From Flavobacterium sp. MC2016-06 (lineage in GTDB: Bacteria > Bacteroidota > Bacteroidia > Flavobacteriales > Flavobacteriaceae), in contig NZ_WMID02000008.1 in assembly GCF_009711165.2 (NCBI RefSeq), positions 62,001 to 126,000 of the forward strand: a stretch of DNA of 64,000 nt. The letters are read 5' to 3'. The position numbers and the translations under genes are program-made. Position 1 is the stretch's first letter, and the number at the start of each line of letters is the position of its first letter. Positions 16,484 to 25,902 of the stretch are shown here, piece after piece. The notes under the pieces were generated by a model. That model searched no databases, was not told the origin of the DNA, and saw nothing but the letters and a program-made list of their open reading frames with translations.

Positions 16484-17029
16484 CTACCAAAATGGAATTG
16501 AATTCACATTACATTTATAAAATTTATATTCTGAAATATACGGTGCTACATCATATTTTATAACAACATCTTTAGTAAATTTTCGATCACTACTTCCTAC
16601 AGAAACTATTTTGTCTCCCACAACTTTATAATAACTTAAGATATAACCACACCATGGAGCATATCCTTCTGTAATAATTTTGTCGTCTTCAATACAATAT
16701 TCACGATAAAAACCATATTTCAAATTATTAAAATCGTTTTCTGTTGGCAAAGAACAATAACCAGAACTAGAATACATTTTACCATTATTAAAAAAGCGAC
16801 AAAAATAATATACTTTAATTGGTTTACCATCAATATCAATTTCTTCACACTCACTTAGATAAATGCCGTTAATTTTGACTTTTGAAGTATCAATACTTAT
16901 TTTTTTTTCTTTCAGTAATTTGAATTTATATTTATATCTATTACTAGCGCCTCTACATTCTTGCGCATAGAGGCTATAATTAAAAAATAAAGTAAAAAAT
17001 AAAAGTTTAAATACGATATTCAATTTCAT
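16484..17029 (-). CDS. Hypothetical secreted protein
   Basis: 181 residues with a signal peptide (about 1-22, cleavage after LYAQ). Eight or more cysteines in the mature part, many near aromatic residues (YYFCRFF, PWCGYI, YKFYKC), suggest disulfides in the periplasm. No family recognised. AT-rich, like its neighbours. Confidence 0.6.
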   Translation of the reverse strand: MKLNIVFKLLFFTLFFNYSLYAQECRGASNRYKYKFKLLKEKKISIDTSKVKINGIYLSECEEIDIDGKPIKVYYFCRFFNNGKMYSSSGYCSLPTENDFNNLKYGFYREYCIEDDKIITEGYAPWCGYILSYYKVVGDKIVSVGSSDRKFTKDVVIKYDVAPYISEYKFYKCNVNSIPFW

Positions 17030-17076
17030 TAAAATAAAATTTATTTTCCGCTATAGGGCGTATAAGCTTAATTAAT

Positions 17077-18531
17077 TTACTCCTTAATCTGTCCTTGTAA
17101 TTGAAATAAACCGGTTAATTTCATTCCAATTTCTAAATTTTCAAATCTCATATTTTCCTTATTTACAAACATTTCTATTGTAAAGAAATCAGGATGATCT
17201 TCATTTGTTATCAATCTAATTTTTAAAATATATCCTTTTACAGGTTTTTCATATAATATTTCAATTTCTCTAAAATCTTCCAATTGTCCTATAAAATCAA
17301 AACATCCAAGTTCAGACATTTCTTTATTAGGCATGTACATCGTAAAACCTTCACTATAATTTGGGCCATCTGGAGTTGTATCAGGCAGGCTTCCAATTTC
17401 TAAGGTGTAAATTATGCCGCTTAATTCAATATTTAAATTTTTGGTGCTTTTATATTTTGCACTATTTATAGCATAATCTGTTGCAAAAAAAGTTAGTCCA
17501 AAAGTGTCTCTTCCGCCTCCTATAATTATTGCTTCAAGATTATTAACATTATCCCATTCGTTTATTTGTTTATTTACTACATCAATAAAAAAGTCAGTTT
17601 TAATTACAGGAAAAGCTGTACGACTTTCTTCATCAATTGTTTTAGCACCTCTAAAAATTACAGCATCATGTTTTACTTCTGAAATTAAAACCTCATCATT
17701 TGATTTTACGGCTTCTTGAAATAAAATAAATGCAGCGGTATGCGTAAGAAAATTTTTTCCGTCCTCTTGGCTCAATCGTTCAAAGCCAAAAATTCCTCCC
17801 CACATATCACCAACAGTTCCATTATTGACTTTTTTTATTTTTAAACCAGCTTCATTTTCAATTATTTGAGCTTCTATAGTTATTGTTTCTTGAAAATAAT
17901 TTTTGTCCTCAATTAGCTGTGTATTTAAAATAAAATTATTTTGTTCTTTTGAAAACTTTGAAAAACCTTTGTAGATAATTTGATCTTCCTCAAACAAATA
18001 AGGCATGCCAATAAAACCGCTTAAATTATCTTCAAATTTATATTGAACCGATATCGCATTAAATTCTCCATCTCTATTTGCAATAGAATGATCATTATCG
18101 TCATTAAATTTTGAATGATAGAAAATGGCATAAGATTTTATCGATTTTTCATTCATTCTTTTTTCAAATTCAATTTTCATATTTGAAACAACTTCTCCAA
18201 TAGAAAGATTATAGCTCATGTCTTTTGCCAAATACAAATAACCAATTATTTCTCCATTCGCTTTTTCATAAGCAGCAATTGGGGCATAATTATTTTGCAT
18301 TTGCATGCCTATAAAGCGAACTATGTATTCGTTATAAATTTTAATACTTTCAAATAAGGCGTTTGGTTTTTCGATGTTCTTAATCTCTCTTTTTTCAGCA
18401 TAAATCTCATTTAGTGATTTTCCATTTCGATCTATGATGGATGCAGAAATTTCTTCATTTTCTACTATTTTATTTTCTAGTATTTCGTTTTCTTTGGTTT
18501 TGTTTTTCTTAAAAAAATCAAAAATGCCCAT
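17077..18531 (-). CDS. Hypothetical cytoplasmic protein (484 residues)
   Basis: Read from the ATG at 18531 (MGIFDFFKKNKTKENE). The frame is open to 18654, but those 41 extra codons run through a TTGTCAAA palindrome repeat and look non-coding. No signal peptide or membrane segment; an acidic-basic linker follows the first ten residues, then a mixed alpha/beta body with the glycine-rich strand LEAIIIGGGRDTFGL around residue 335. The MGIFDFFKK opening is common on otherwise unrelated small cytoplasmic proteins. Not recognised; an accessory gene by context. Confidence 0.6.
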   Translation of the reverse strand: MGIFDFFKKNKTKENEILENKIVENEEISASIIDRNGKSLNEIYAEKREIKNIEKPNALFESIKIYNEYIVRFIGMQMQNNYAPIAAYEKANGEIIGYLYLAKDMSYNLSIGEVVSNMKIEFEKRMNEKSIKSYAIFYHSKFNDDNDHSIANRDGEFNAISVQYKFEDNLSGFIGMPYLFEEDQIIYKGFSKFSKEQNNFILNTQLIEDKNYFQETITIEAQIIENEAGLKIKKVNNGTVGDMWGGIFGFERLSQEDGKNFLTHTAAFILFQEAVKSNDEVLISEVKHDAVIFRGAKTIDEESRTAFPVIKTDFFIDVVNKQINEWDNVNNLEAIIIGGGRDTFGLTFFATDYAINSAKYKSTKNLNIELSGIIYTLEIGSLPDTTPDGPNYSEGFTMYMPNKEMSELGCFDFIGQLEDFREIEILYEKPVKGYILKIRLITNEDHPDFFTIEMFVNKENMRFENLEIGMKLTGLFQLQGQIKE

Positions 18532-18625
18532 TGGTTTTATTTTATTTGAGATTAATATTTTGTTTTGGTTAACTGATTTTAAATGTTTGTGATCTAAATA
18601 TTTAATAAACGTAAAACCTCGTTTC

Positions 18626-18658
18626 AACTTTGTCAAAGTTTTAAAATTTGACAAGGTT
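18626..18658. repeat. TTGTCAAA palindrome in the 18532-18864 gap
   Basis: AACTTTGTCAAA / TTTGACAAGGTT, 12-base arms with one mismatch and a 9-base AT centre. The rest of this 333-base gap holds a CTAGC-type GC-rich segment and TTAATGACATTG (18701-18712), a 12-mer also present at 14145-14156. No gene is seen. Confidence 0.75.
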
Positions 18659-18864
18659 CTATGTCAAAGGCTTTGCTATCTTAGCTCCGCTAGCGTTAAT
18701 TTAATGACATTGCACTCACACTAGCATGAAGATATTAGCGTTAAATTTCAACAGCTATTCATCATTAAAATAAAAGTTAATGACGAATAGTATTCAAATA
18801 TAGATTCTTAGATCAAGTTTGCCTTACGGGAAACCGTATGCAGTTATAATTTTATAATTTAAAG

Positions 18865-20595
18865 TTACAACAAGCGATAAACAGGATATTGCAAATGTGC
18901 CTTTTCATAATAAACGGAATGTTTGTAAATCCAGTCTAATTGCGCTTCGGGATTTTTTGCAAAAACAGCATCACTTTGTTTTTTAGCTTCTAATTCAGCT
19001 TTTAAATCAGGGTTTTCTTTTAGTAGTTTAGCCGCAGTATCTTCAAAAACATAATCAGAATAGCCTTCTTTTTGCTGTAAAATCGTATCGAAGAAATTCC
19101 AATTAAAGAAAGAATCAACACCTTCGGGTTCAAAAGCTTCAACTAAATATTTTACACCTTTTTGATTTGTAGGAACTAAATAATCACCTTTTGCGAAAGT
19201 AACTTTTACCATTTTAGAAGTTACCGTTGTATTTCGATGCAGATAATGCCCTTCATAAGCATAAGGAACCGTTTTAAAATCGGCAATTTTATAACTTTCG
19301 ACCTCAACAATGGTATCATTTTTTAGCTGCGAATAGATAATGCCATTATTTTTTAAAAGATCAATTATATTCCAAAATCCACGCGGAATGATATAAGCGG
19401 TTGGAATCACCACTTCTTTAGCCGATTTGAATTCTTTAATGTATGGAACGTCTTTTTTATACGGTTTGCTTCGGTCGTAATATAAACGATTTCCAGTTGT
19501 AGCTTCACTTTTTTTGTAACCCGCTTCAAAACCTAAAAAAGAGAAAGTAGTAGCTTTTGTGCTGTCCATTTCCCATTTTAAAGTATAAGATTTTTTAGGT
19601 TTATATTGTTCCTCGTTTTTCAGTCGAAGTTCTTTTATTTTAAGATAATTAGTATCCATAAAATCAATAGTCGATTTCATGTATTCGTAAGTTACTTTTA
19701 CACGTTCGGCATATTTTTTCAGCATATGTGTTTCGACCACAAAACCAATGGTATTAAACAAAGAAGTATAACCCGTAGTATACCTCGGATTGTCTACAAA
19801 CTGACCAAAACCTTTGTCTGGTGTATCTTTAAAAGAATCTACATAAGGCGTTGTCTCGATTTTTTTATTCTGTAAATCTTTAACCAAAGCAGGCATCATT
19901 TCGGTATTCATAAAATCGCCTAAAACAGTTCCCAGTTTGTTATGCTGTGTCATAATATAGGTCAGTTTGTATTGATAATCTGAACCGTTGCTCACGTGAT
20001 TATCGATAAAAACATCGGCATTTATTTTCTGAAAAATTTCAACAAAACTCTTGGTATTTCGAGTATCAGATTTTATTAAATCTCTGTTCAAATCATAGTT
20101 TCTGGCATTACCGCGAAAACCATAAATTTCAGGTCCATCTTGATTGGCTCTTGTAGTTGAATTTCGATTTAAAGCACCTCCAATATTATAAACCGGAATG
20201 GTTACGATAACCGTGTTCTTTGGCGCTTTAATTTTGCCTAAAGCCAAATCTCTAAACAATTGCATTGTGGCATCAATTCCGTCAGGTTCACCTGCGTGTA
20301 TTCCGTTATTGACCAATAAAACGACTTTGTTTTTTTGAATTTTATTAAAATCAAAATCTTTGTCTGGATTAAAAGTAATCATGTGCAAAGGATATCCAGA
20401 ATCTGTTAGACCCATTTCCTGCATCTGAATCGTTAGGAAATCATGAGCTAAAAGTGTATAATATTTTATGGTTTCTTGATAATCTGCAGCTTGATTTCCG
20501 TTTCCTTTCTCAAAAAAAGTATCGTATTTTTTATTGGTTTGAGCCAAAAGAGCTAGGGTAAATACAAAAAAGGAGATTGTTGCTAAAAACTTCAT
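18865..20595 (-). CDS. M14-family zinc carboxypeptidase, secreted
   Basis: A 576-residue metallopeptidase with a signal peptide (about 1-19). Zinc ligands are visible as His100 and Glu103 in GIHAGEPDG and His200 in FIDNHVSNG; the catalytic glutamate is Glu289 in GFVVETHML. The arginine-asparagine substrate site region NARNYDLNRDL (about 163-173) also fits. The C-terminal 250 residues form an extra beta-rich domain. It likely trims peptides in the periplasm or outside. A -7 element TATATTTG (minus 20626-20619) lies 23 bases before the ATG. Confidence 0.9.
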   Translation of the reverse strand: MKFLATISFFVFTLALLAQTNKKYDTFFEKGNGNQAADYQETIKYYTLLAHDFLTIQMQEMGLTDSGYPLHMITFNPDKDFDFNKIQKNKVVLLVNNGIHAGEPDGIDATMQLFRDLALGKIKAPKNTVIVTIPVYNIGGALNRNSTTRANQDGPEIYGFRGNARNYDLNRDLIKSDTRNTKSFVEIFQKINADVFIDNHVSNGSDYQYKLTYIMTQHNKLGTVLGDFMNTEMMPALVKDLQNKKIETTPYVDSFKDTPDKGFGQFVDNPRYTTGYTSLFNTIGFVVETHMLKKYAERVKVTYEYMKSTIDFMDTNYLKIKELRLKNEEQYKPKKSYTLKWEMDSTKATTFSFLGFEAGYKKSEATTGNRLYYDRSKPYKKDVPYIKEFKSAKEVVIPTAYIIPRGFWNIIDLLKNNGIIYSQLKNDTIVEVESYKIADFKTVPYAYEGHYLHRNTTVTSKMVKVTFAKGDYLVPTNQKGVKYLVEAFEPEGVDSFFNWNFFDTILQQKEGYSDYVFEDTAAKLLKENPDLKAELEAKKQSDAVFAKNPEAQLDWIYKHSVYYEKAHLQYPVYRLL

Positions 20596-20803
20596 GATTG
20601 ACTAGGTTTATTAGCAATCAAATATAATTATTTTGTGAGATGTTCGTAATCTTTTAATAGAATATTTAAAAGATATTGATTTTTGCCTGCTATAATTTGT
20701 AATATATTTCTTATATTTATAAAAGAAACAATTTTGTTTAGAAAATAAATATACCATTTAAAAATATAGTTATAAGTATGTAGAATTAAATAAATTATTT
20801 ATC

Positions 20804-21739
20804 ATGAAGAAAATTACACTATTTGCCGTTTTTTCATTTTGTTTTTCAACTTTATTGGCTCAGACTCAAACAAACATTGCAGGAACTTATCATACCGCAT
20901 CAAATGATTTAGATGCCGATGGGCATAATTGGATTTTGTTGGAAAATAATGAGTTTGCTATCTTTACATTGGGGCAGATAATTGCCGGAAAATGGAGTAA
21001 GGATGATCATGATATTATAACTTTTACACCGTATGCTTCAGAATCTCCTTTTGGAGTTTACGGAAGAAAAAACCCTAAAGTAAAAGGAACAAAAATTATG
21101 TTTCATAATTTTAATGGAGATGAAATTGCTTATGTTGGAAATTCAAATGATGGAATCCAGCCCATTGTCAACAAAGGTGCTAAGTGTTTTACTTATCCTT
21201 TATTAAAAGAATTTGATACTTATTTTAGAGATATTGTTTTGTCTTTATTTCCTAATGAAATAGGTGCAAAATGTTTTTCTTACAGCGATGGAGCTCAACA
21301 ATACAATGATTTTATTATTATGTATTATCCAGCATCTATTATGACAGCATCCTTTAAGGCAAATTATAAAAATGGTAAACTATCTTTTGATTCTCGTACC
21401 TCTTCCAAAAAAGAGAATGCTGCTTCTAAAACAACTGCGAGCATAGAAAATTACATGGTAAAATGGGTCAATTCTCATTCTTTAAAATCTATTGTGAGAG
21501 ACAGATTATACAATGTTATTTCGTCTCTAGAAGATGAAAAATATCAAAATTTCTTAGAGACTAATTTTAATTTCGATCCTGCTTCTCAAGTTTATAATGC
21601 TAAAAATAAAGATGGCAGAGATAATGATTCTCATGATCTTAATATTTTATTCCTTTACAGTAAAGTCGAATTAAAACAAATGGATATTTATCCAGCACAA
21701 AAGGAGGAAAGTTTATTTAATCTTGCTTGTAGTCAATAA
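20804..21739 (+). CDS. Hypothetical secreted protein
   Basis: 311 residues with a signal peptide (about 1-19, FSTLLAQ). The N-terminal half is beta-rich and Gly/Asp-rich (TYHTASNDLDADGHNW, IAGKWSKDDHDIITF), like small lipocalin-type domains of Bacteroidota; the C-terminal half is more helical. No catalytic motif recognised. The ORF ends just before the GTTTCAGG repeat block. Confidence 0.6.
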   Translation: MKKITLFAVFSFCFSTLLAQTQTNIAGTYHTASNDLDADGHNWILLENNEFAIFTLGQIIAGKWSKDDHDIITFTPYASESPFGVYGRKNPKVKGTKIMFHNFNGDEIAYVGNSNDGIQPIVNKGAKCFTYPLLKEFDTYFRDIVLSLFPNEIGAKCFSYSDGAQQYNDFIIMYYPASIMTASFKANYKNGKLSFDSRTSSKKENAASKTTASIENYMVKWVNSHSLKSIVRDRLYNVISSLEDEKYQNFLETNFNFDPASQVYNAKNKDGRDNDSHDLNILFLYSKVELKQMDIYPAQKEESLFNLACSQ

Positions 21740-21765
21740 AGGGTTTTTTTGTTTTAGTTTTTCTT

Positions 21766-21982
21766 TGTTTCAGGTTTCAGGTTTCAAGTTTTTTTTGTTT
21801 CAGGTTTCAAGTGATATACTTTGCGAACTTTGCGGTAAAACACACAAACTAAATCTAATCTCATTTCAAACTTGAAACTTGAAACAAAAAAAACTTGAAA
21901 CCTGAAACCTGAAGCAAAAAAAACTTGAAACCTGAAACCTGAAGCAAAAAAAACTTGAAACCTGAAACTTGAAACCTGAAAC
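21766..21982. repeat. GTTTCAGG/CTTGAAAC repeat block upstream of the helicase
   Basis: Left part 21766-21811 is made of GTTTCAGG and GTTTCAAG units; right part 21871-21982 holds their complements. The right part includes a 30-bp unit repeated exactly (21891-21920, 21921-21950) plus a variant (21951-21980). The two parts can pair over long stretches. The 267-base gap holds no gene. Confidence 0.95.
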
Positions 21983-22002
21983 AACTTTTTTGCCTACTTT
22001 TG
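21969..22002 (+). promoter_or_regulatory. Predicted leaderless promoter of the helicase gene
   Basis: TACTTTTG at 21995-22002, a full TAnnTTTG match, ends four bases before the ATG at 22007. A TTG at 21969-21971, inside the repeat block, could serve as -33. Confidence 0.55.
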
Positions 22003-22006
22003 CAAA

Positions 22007-23368
22007 ATGAATAAAAAACACCATTCCAATAATATACTTTCAAATTTAGGTATTGAGAGTTTAAACGAAATGCAGGAAGCTGCACAGGACGCAATTCTTA
22101 ACGATAATAATGTTTTACTGCTTTCTCCAACAGGATCTGGTAAAACATTGGCTTTTTTACTACCCGTTTTAGAATTATTGCAGCCTGAAATACTCTCGGT
22201 TCAATGTTTAATTTTAGTTCCTTCGCGTGAACTAGGATTACAGATTGAGCAGGTTTGGAAAAAAATGGGAACCGATTATAAAGTAAATATTTGCTACGGA
22301 GGGCACTCAATAGATACTGAAATAAAAAATTTAAGCAATCCGCCAGCTGTTTTAATAGGAACTCCAGGTAGAATTGCAGATCATATAGAAAGAGGCACTT
22401 TTAGACTAGATAAAATTCAGACTCTGATTTTGGATGAGTTTGATAAATCATTACAATTGGGTTTTCATGAGCAAATGTCATTTATCATAGGTAAACTTAC
22501 TAAACTAAACAAACGTGTCTTGGTTTCGGCAACTTCAGATATTGAAATTCCGAAATACACCAGAGTTGTTAACCCAACAGTTTTAGATTTTATTCCAGAG
22601 GAAGAAGAAAAAACAAACCTTGCGGTAAAAATGGTTGTTTCGCCAGCCAAAGACAAGTTAGCGAGTTTGTTTAATTTGATTTGTTCTTTAAAATCAGAAT
22701 CGGCTATTATTTTCTGTAATCATCGTGACGCTGCAGAACGCATTAGCGACACGTTAAACGAAAAAGGAATCTATTCGGTGTATTATCACGGCGGAATGGA
22801 TCAAGACGAGCGTGAGCGTGCTTTAATTCAGTTTAGAAACGGAAGTGTGAGTTATTTGGTTACAACAGATTTGGCCGCGCGTGGATTGGATATTCCGGAA
22901 ATGAAACACGTAATTCATTATCATTTACCGCTTAAAGAAGACGAGTTTACGCATCGTAACGGTCGTACAGCTCGTATGCAGGCTTCCGGAACGGCGTATA
23001 TTATCATTCACGAAAGTGAAAAACAACTCGATTACGTTGATTACGGAATGGAGGTTTTAAAAGTTGAAACGACAACTGCACTTCCAAAACCACCTCTTTA
23101 CCAAACCATTTATATTAGCGGCGGAAAAAAGACCAAATTGAATAAATTTGATATTGTTGGTTTCTTTTCTCAAAAAGGAAAACTAGAAAAAGAAGATTTG
23201 GGTTTGATCGAGGTTAAAGATTTTGTCTCGTTTGCAGCAGTAAAATTCAATAAAGTAAAAGACTTGCTTAAAAATATTAAAGACGAAAAAATGAAAGGCA
23301 AGAAGTTTAAAATTGAAGTTGCCCGTAATGTGATCAAAAAAGAAGAAGAGGAAAAGGGTAAATATTAA
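22007..23368 (+). CDS. DEAD-box-like RNA helicase, DbpA type
   Basis: ATP-dependent RNA helicase of 453 residues. Motif I PTGSGKT at 41-47, motif Ib TPGR at 119-122, motif III SAT at 174-176, ARGLDIP and a final arginine motif are present. Two motifs are unusual: motif II is DEFD (143-146) instead of DEAD, and motif VI reads HRNGRTAR instead of HRIGRTGR. The C-terminal 75 residues resemble the DbpA RNA-binding domain, which directs E. coli DbpA to 23S rRNA, so a role in 50S assembly is likely. Not part of an operon. Confidence 0.9.
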   Translation: MNKKHHSNNILSNLGIESLNEMQEAAQDAILNDNNVLLLSPTGSGKTLAFLLPVLELLQPEILSVQCLILVPSRELGLQIEQVWKKMGTDYKVNICYGGHSIDTEIKNLSNPPAVLIGTPGRIADHIERGTFRLDKIQTLILDEFDKSLQLGFHEQMSFIIGKLTKLNKRVLVSATSDIEIPKYTRVVNPTVLDFIPEEEEKTNLAVKMVVSPAKDKLASLFNLICSLKSESAIIFCNHRDAAERISDTLNEKGIYSVYYHGGMDQDERERALIQFRNGSVSYLVTTDLAARGLDIPEMKHVIHYHLPLKEDEFTHRNGRTARMQASGTAYIIIHESEKQLDYVDYGMEVLKVETTTALPKPPLYQTIYISGGKKTKLNKFDIVGFFSQKGKLEKEDLGLIEVKDFVSFAAVKFNKVKDLLKNIKDEKMKGKKFKIEVARNVIKKEEEEKGKY

Positions 23369-23593
23369 GTTTTTGGCTGTGTATTTTTAAAATTAAAATT
23401 TTAATGTACGAATTTACATCTTTTTAACTTTAAAAGTTTTAATTAAAAATATTTAGAATATTGTTTTTCAGTGTTTTATGAAATTGTAAACAACATTAAC
23501 AATTTTGTGTTAAAAAAATAATGAATTGATGTGTGTTTTTTCATAATTTCTGTGTTTTTTTGTTGTCGTAAAATAGTAAACCCCAAAATCATT

Positions 23594-24040
23594 ATGAAAA
23601 AGATTATTACCATTGCCACTTTGTTCTTTAGTTTTGTTTCATTTGCCCAAATTAAAGTTATTGAAACGGTTCCAGTTGAAAAATTAGGGAAAGTAAATAA
23701 TAACTACATTCAAAAAATTGGAGACGAGTATACAGTGTACTACACTAGTATTCAGAACGATGATGATTCATCAAGTTTAAGAAAATTTGCATTTAAAAAT
23801 GTTAATAATGATTATACAAATCTTTATAACATTATTGTAAATGGTTTTACTGCATCACCTTTATATGACATCAAATTAGAATTACCTAACAATTATATTT
23901 GGTTGCATTACACAGGAAACGTTGTTCCAGACAAAGCTACAGTTCAATTTATGGTTTCTAGCAAAGAAAGAGATGCTGCTACAAACAATGTTTCTGAGCC
24001 ATTAGTAAAAGATCAGATCAATAAATTGTTTCAAAAATAA
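23594..24040 (+). CDS. Hypothetical secreted protein
   Basis: 148 residues from the ATG at 23594, which opens a clean signal peptide (MKKIITIATLFFSFVSFAQ). A longer frame from 23531 would put Cys-rich, non-signal sequence ahead of it. The mature part is small and mixed alpha/beta; no family recognised. A strong terminator follows. Confidence 0.75.
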   Translation: MKKIITIATLFFSFVSFAQIKVIETVPVEKLGKVNNNYIQKIGDEYTVYYTSIQNDDDSSSLRKFAFKNVNNDYTNLYNIIVNGFTASPLYDIKLELPNNYIWLHYTGNVVPDKATVQFMVSSKERDAATNNVSEPLVKDQINKLFQK

Positions 24041-24062
24041 TTTATTCTAAAATAAAAGAATT

Positions 24063-24094
24063 AAAAAAGGCTATTCAAACGAATAGCCTTTTTT
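24063..24094 (+). terminator. Rho-independent terminator
   Basis: A 14-bp perfect stem (AAAAAAGGCTATTC / GAATAGCCTTTTTT) with a 4-base loop, 22 bases past the preceding stop codon. A GTTTCAAG tract follows at 24105-24138. Confidence 0.9.
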
Positions 24095-24167
24095 GGGTTT
24101 AAAATGTTTCAAGTTTCAAGTTTCAGGTTTCAAGTTTTGAACTGAAAAAATCTTGCAGCTTAAAACC

Positions 24168-24746
24168 TTATATTTTCTTCACGTATTGCGTGATAATTAC
24201 AATTTGTTGTCCGTCTACCTTTCCTTCAATGTATTCGGCATTTTCATGATCTAAACGAATGTTACGCACTGCTGTTCCTTGTTTGGCAACCATGCTTGAT
24301 CCTTTTACTTTTAAATCTTTAATTAAAACAACAGAATCTCCGTGTTCTAGAATAACGCCGTTACTATCACGATGAATGATTTTATTTTCATCCTCTTCGC
24401 CTTCGCCAGTTGCTTGTGCCCAAGCCAAAGTATCTTCGTCTAAATACATCATATCAAGCAATTCCTGCGGCCATCCTGCAGCGCGCATACGGCTCAACAT
24501 TCTCCAAGCGACAACTTGTACAGCAACATTCTCGTTCCACATGCTGTCGTTAAGGCATCTCCAGTGATTTAAATCTACATTATCCGGATTTTCGATTTGG
24601 TCGATACAAGTGTTACATGCATATACACTTTCGTCAATTCCGCCTTTTTGAGTTGGTAAAACAGTATATACTTTTAGGTTTTCAGTTGCACCACAAAGCT
24701 CGCATTTTGATCCGCTGCGTTTGCTTAATTCTCTATCTATGCTCAT
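24168..24746 (-). CDS. PhnA/YjdM-type zinc-ribbon protein
   Basis: 192 residues. The N-terminal zinc ribbon has CELCG (about 16-20) and CNTC (about 45-48) cysteine pairs; the C-terminal half carries the PhnA domain with DSNGVILEHGDSVVLIKDLKVKG. The family was once linked to phosphonoacetate use, but its real role is unsettled and no phosphonate genes are near. The protein is longer than E. coli YjdM (about 110 residues) because of a central helical insert. Confidence 0.85.
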   Translation of the reverse strand: MSIDRELSKRSGSKCELCGATENLKVYTVLPTQKGGIDESVYACNTCIDQIENPDNVDLNHWRCLNDSMWNENVAVQVVAWRMLSRMRAAGWPQELLDMMYLDEDTLAWAQATGEGEEDENKIIHRDSNGVILEHGDSVVLIKDLKVKGSSMVAKQGTAVRNIRLDHENAEYIEGKVDGQQIVIITQYVKKI

Positions 24747-24862
24747 TATTTTTGTATTTATTTGAAAGCGCGAAATTACTTATAAATAACTTCGTTTACA
24801 AGTTTATGCTTTTTGATTTTTAGTGTTTTTACAATTTTTTTGGATTATTTACTTTTATCCAT

Positions 24863-25846
24863 TTATTCATTAAGGATATAATCAAAATTTCCGTTTTCGG
24901 GGATTTTTAAAATACCTTTTGAGTTCATTTCGTTTGTTGATTGGGTATAAATAAAATGATACCACCATATAAAAAACTCTTCAAAAGTTATTTCTTCGCT
25001 ATATCCCAATTTCGAATATATTTTATAACTGTATTTTCTGTTTTTTTCTAAAATTTTAAGCAATTCAGGAAGATAACTTTCAGCTATTTTTGCAAAGATT
25101 TCGTTATCAGGTTTAGAAATAAAATTTCTTGAAGTTTCGGCCTCAAATTCATTTCTATTATTTCCATATACGCACATACTTTTATTGTTTTCAATTTCAT
25201 GAGATTGATTTCCGTAAATTCCAAAAGATTCAATTTTTGAGTTTGTATTTTCAAATATTGCAGCGTAATAATTTTTACCATGTCTAAATGGTCTGTCGTC
25301 TTTTTTTAGAAAACCTTTTTCAACATTATTAATTTGCCAGGAATCAAGCAATACATTACTTAAAATAAGAAAAGAATAACTTTCGAAACTTGTAGTTTTT
25401 GAAATTTCAGTTTTTTGAAAATCGGCTTTAATATTTGCTAGATTTTTAAAAATCGATTTTGTGATCTCTTTCGAGATCGGTGATGCATATTTGTAAAGTA
25501 ACTTTCCATCTTTTGCGTCAGCAATAAAAATAGTTGGTTTGTATTTGCTGTTTATTTTAGAAAGCCAATTTTTAGACTCTAAAAGGTAAATCATTTTTAG
25601 AATTTTATCGTCATCAAATTGCGTACTATTTTGAAAATCTTTAATAGTAAAGTTGTTATGAAGTGCAAATAATAATCTATCTCTATTGTCTTTTTCGATA
25701 TTAAATTCTGGAAAATTATCCCCTTTTGAGATGATACGATTTTCAATCTTTAGTTTAAAAACTTGGTCAATATTATTCTTTTCTTGTGCGTTAGATATTT
25801 TTATAAATAGGAAAACAAAGATTATAATTAAGATGGATTTTTTCAT
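24863..25846 (-). CDS. Hypothetical secreted protein
   Basis: 327 residues with a signal peptide (about 1-20, ISNAQ). The mature part is helical and charged, with FEEFFIWWYHFIYTQ near the C-terminus. No recognised family or catalytic motif. Confidence 0.6.
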   Translation of the reverse strand: MKKSILIIIFVFLFIKISNAQEKNNIDQVFKLKIENRIISKGDNFPEFNIEKDNRDRLLFALHNNFTIKDFQNSTQFDDDKILKMIYLLESKNWLSKINSKYKPTIFIADAKDGKLLYKYASPISKEITKSIFKNLANIKADFQKTEISKTTSFESYSFLILSNVLLDSWQINNVEKGFLKKDDRPFRHGKNYYAAIFENTNSKIESFGIYGNQSHEIENNKSMCVYGNNRNEFEAETSRNFISKPDNEIFAKIAESYLPELLKILEKNRKYSYKIYSKLGYSEEITFEEFFIWWYHFIYTQSTNEMNSKGILKIPENGNFDYILNE

Positions 25847-25902
25847 CAGGACATTAATATTTTATTTTAAAATATAAGGATAATCTTATGTTGAAATAGA
25901 AA

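Noticed and set aside
18532..18654. Extended start of the 484-residue protein
   Set aside because: Runs through a TTGTCAAA palindrome repeat; MGIFDFFKK is a natural N-terminus.
21891..21980. CRISPR-like 30-bp repeats
   Set aside because: Units abut with no spacers and belong to the GTTTCAAG low-complexity family.
21784..22094. Frames with repeated FRFQVSGFKFF-like peptides
   Set aside because: Translation of the GTTTCAGG repeat block, not a gene.
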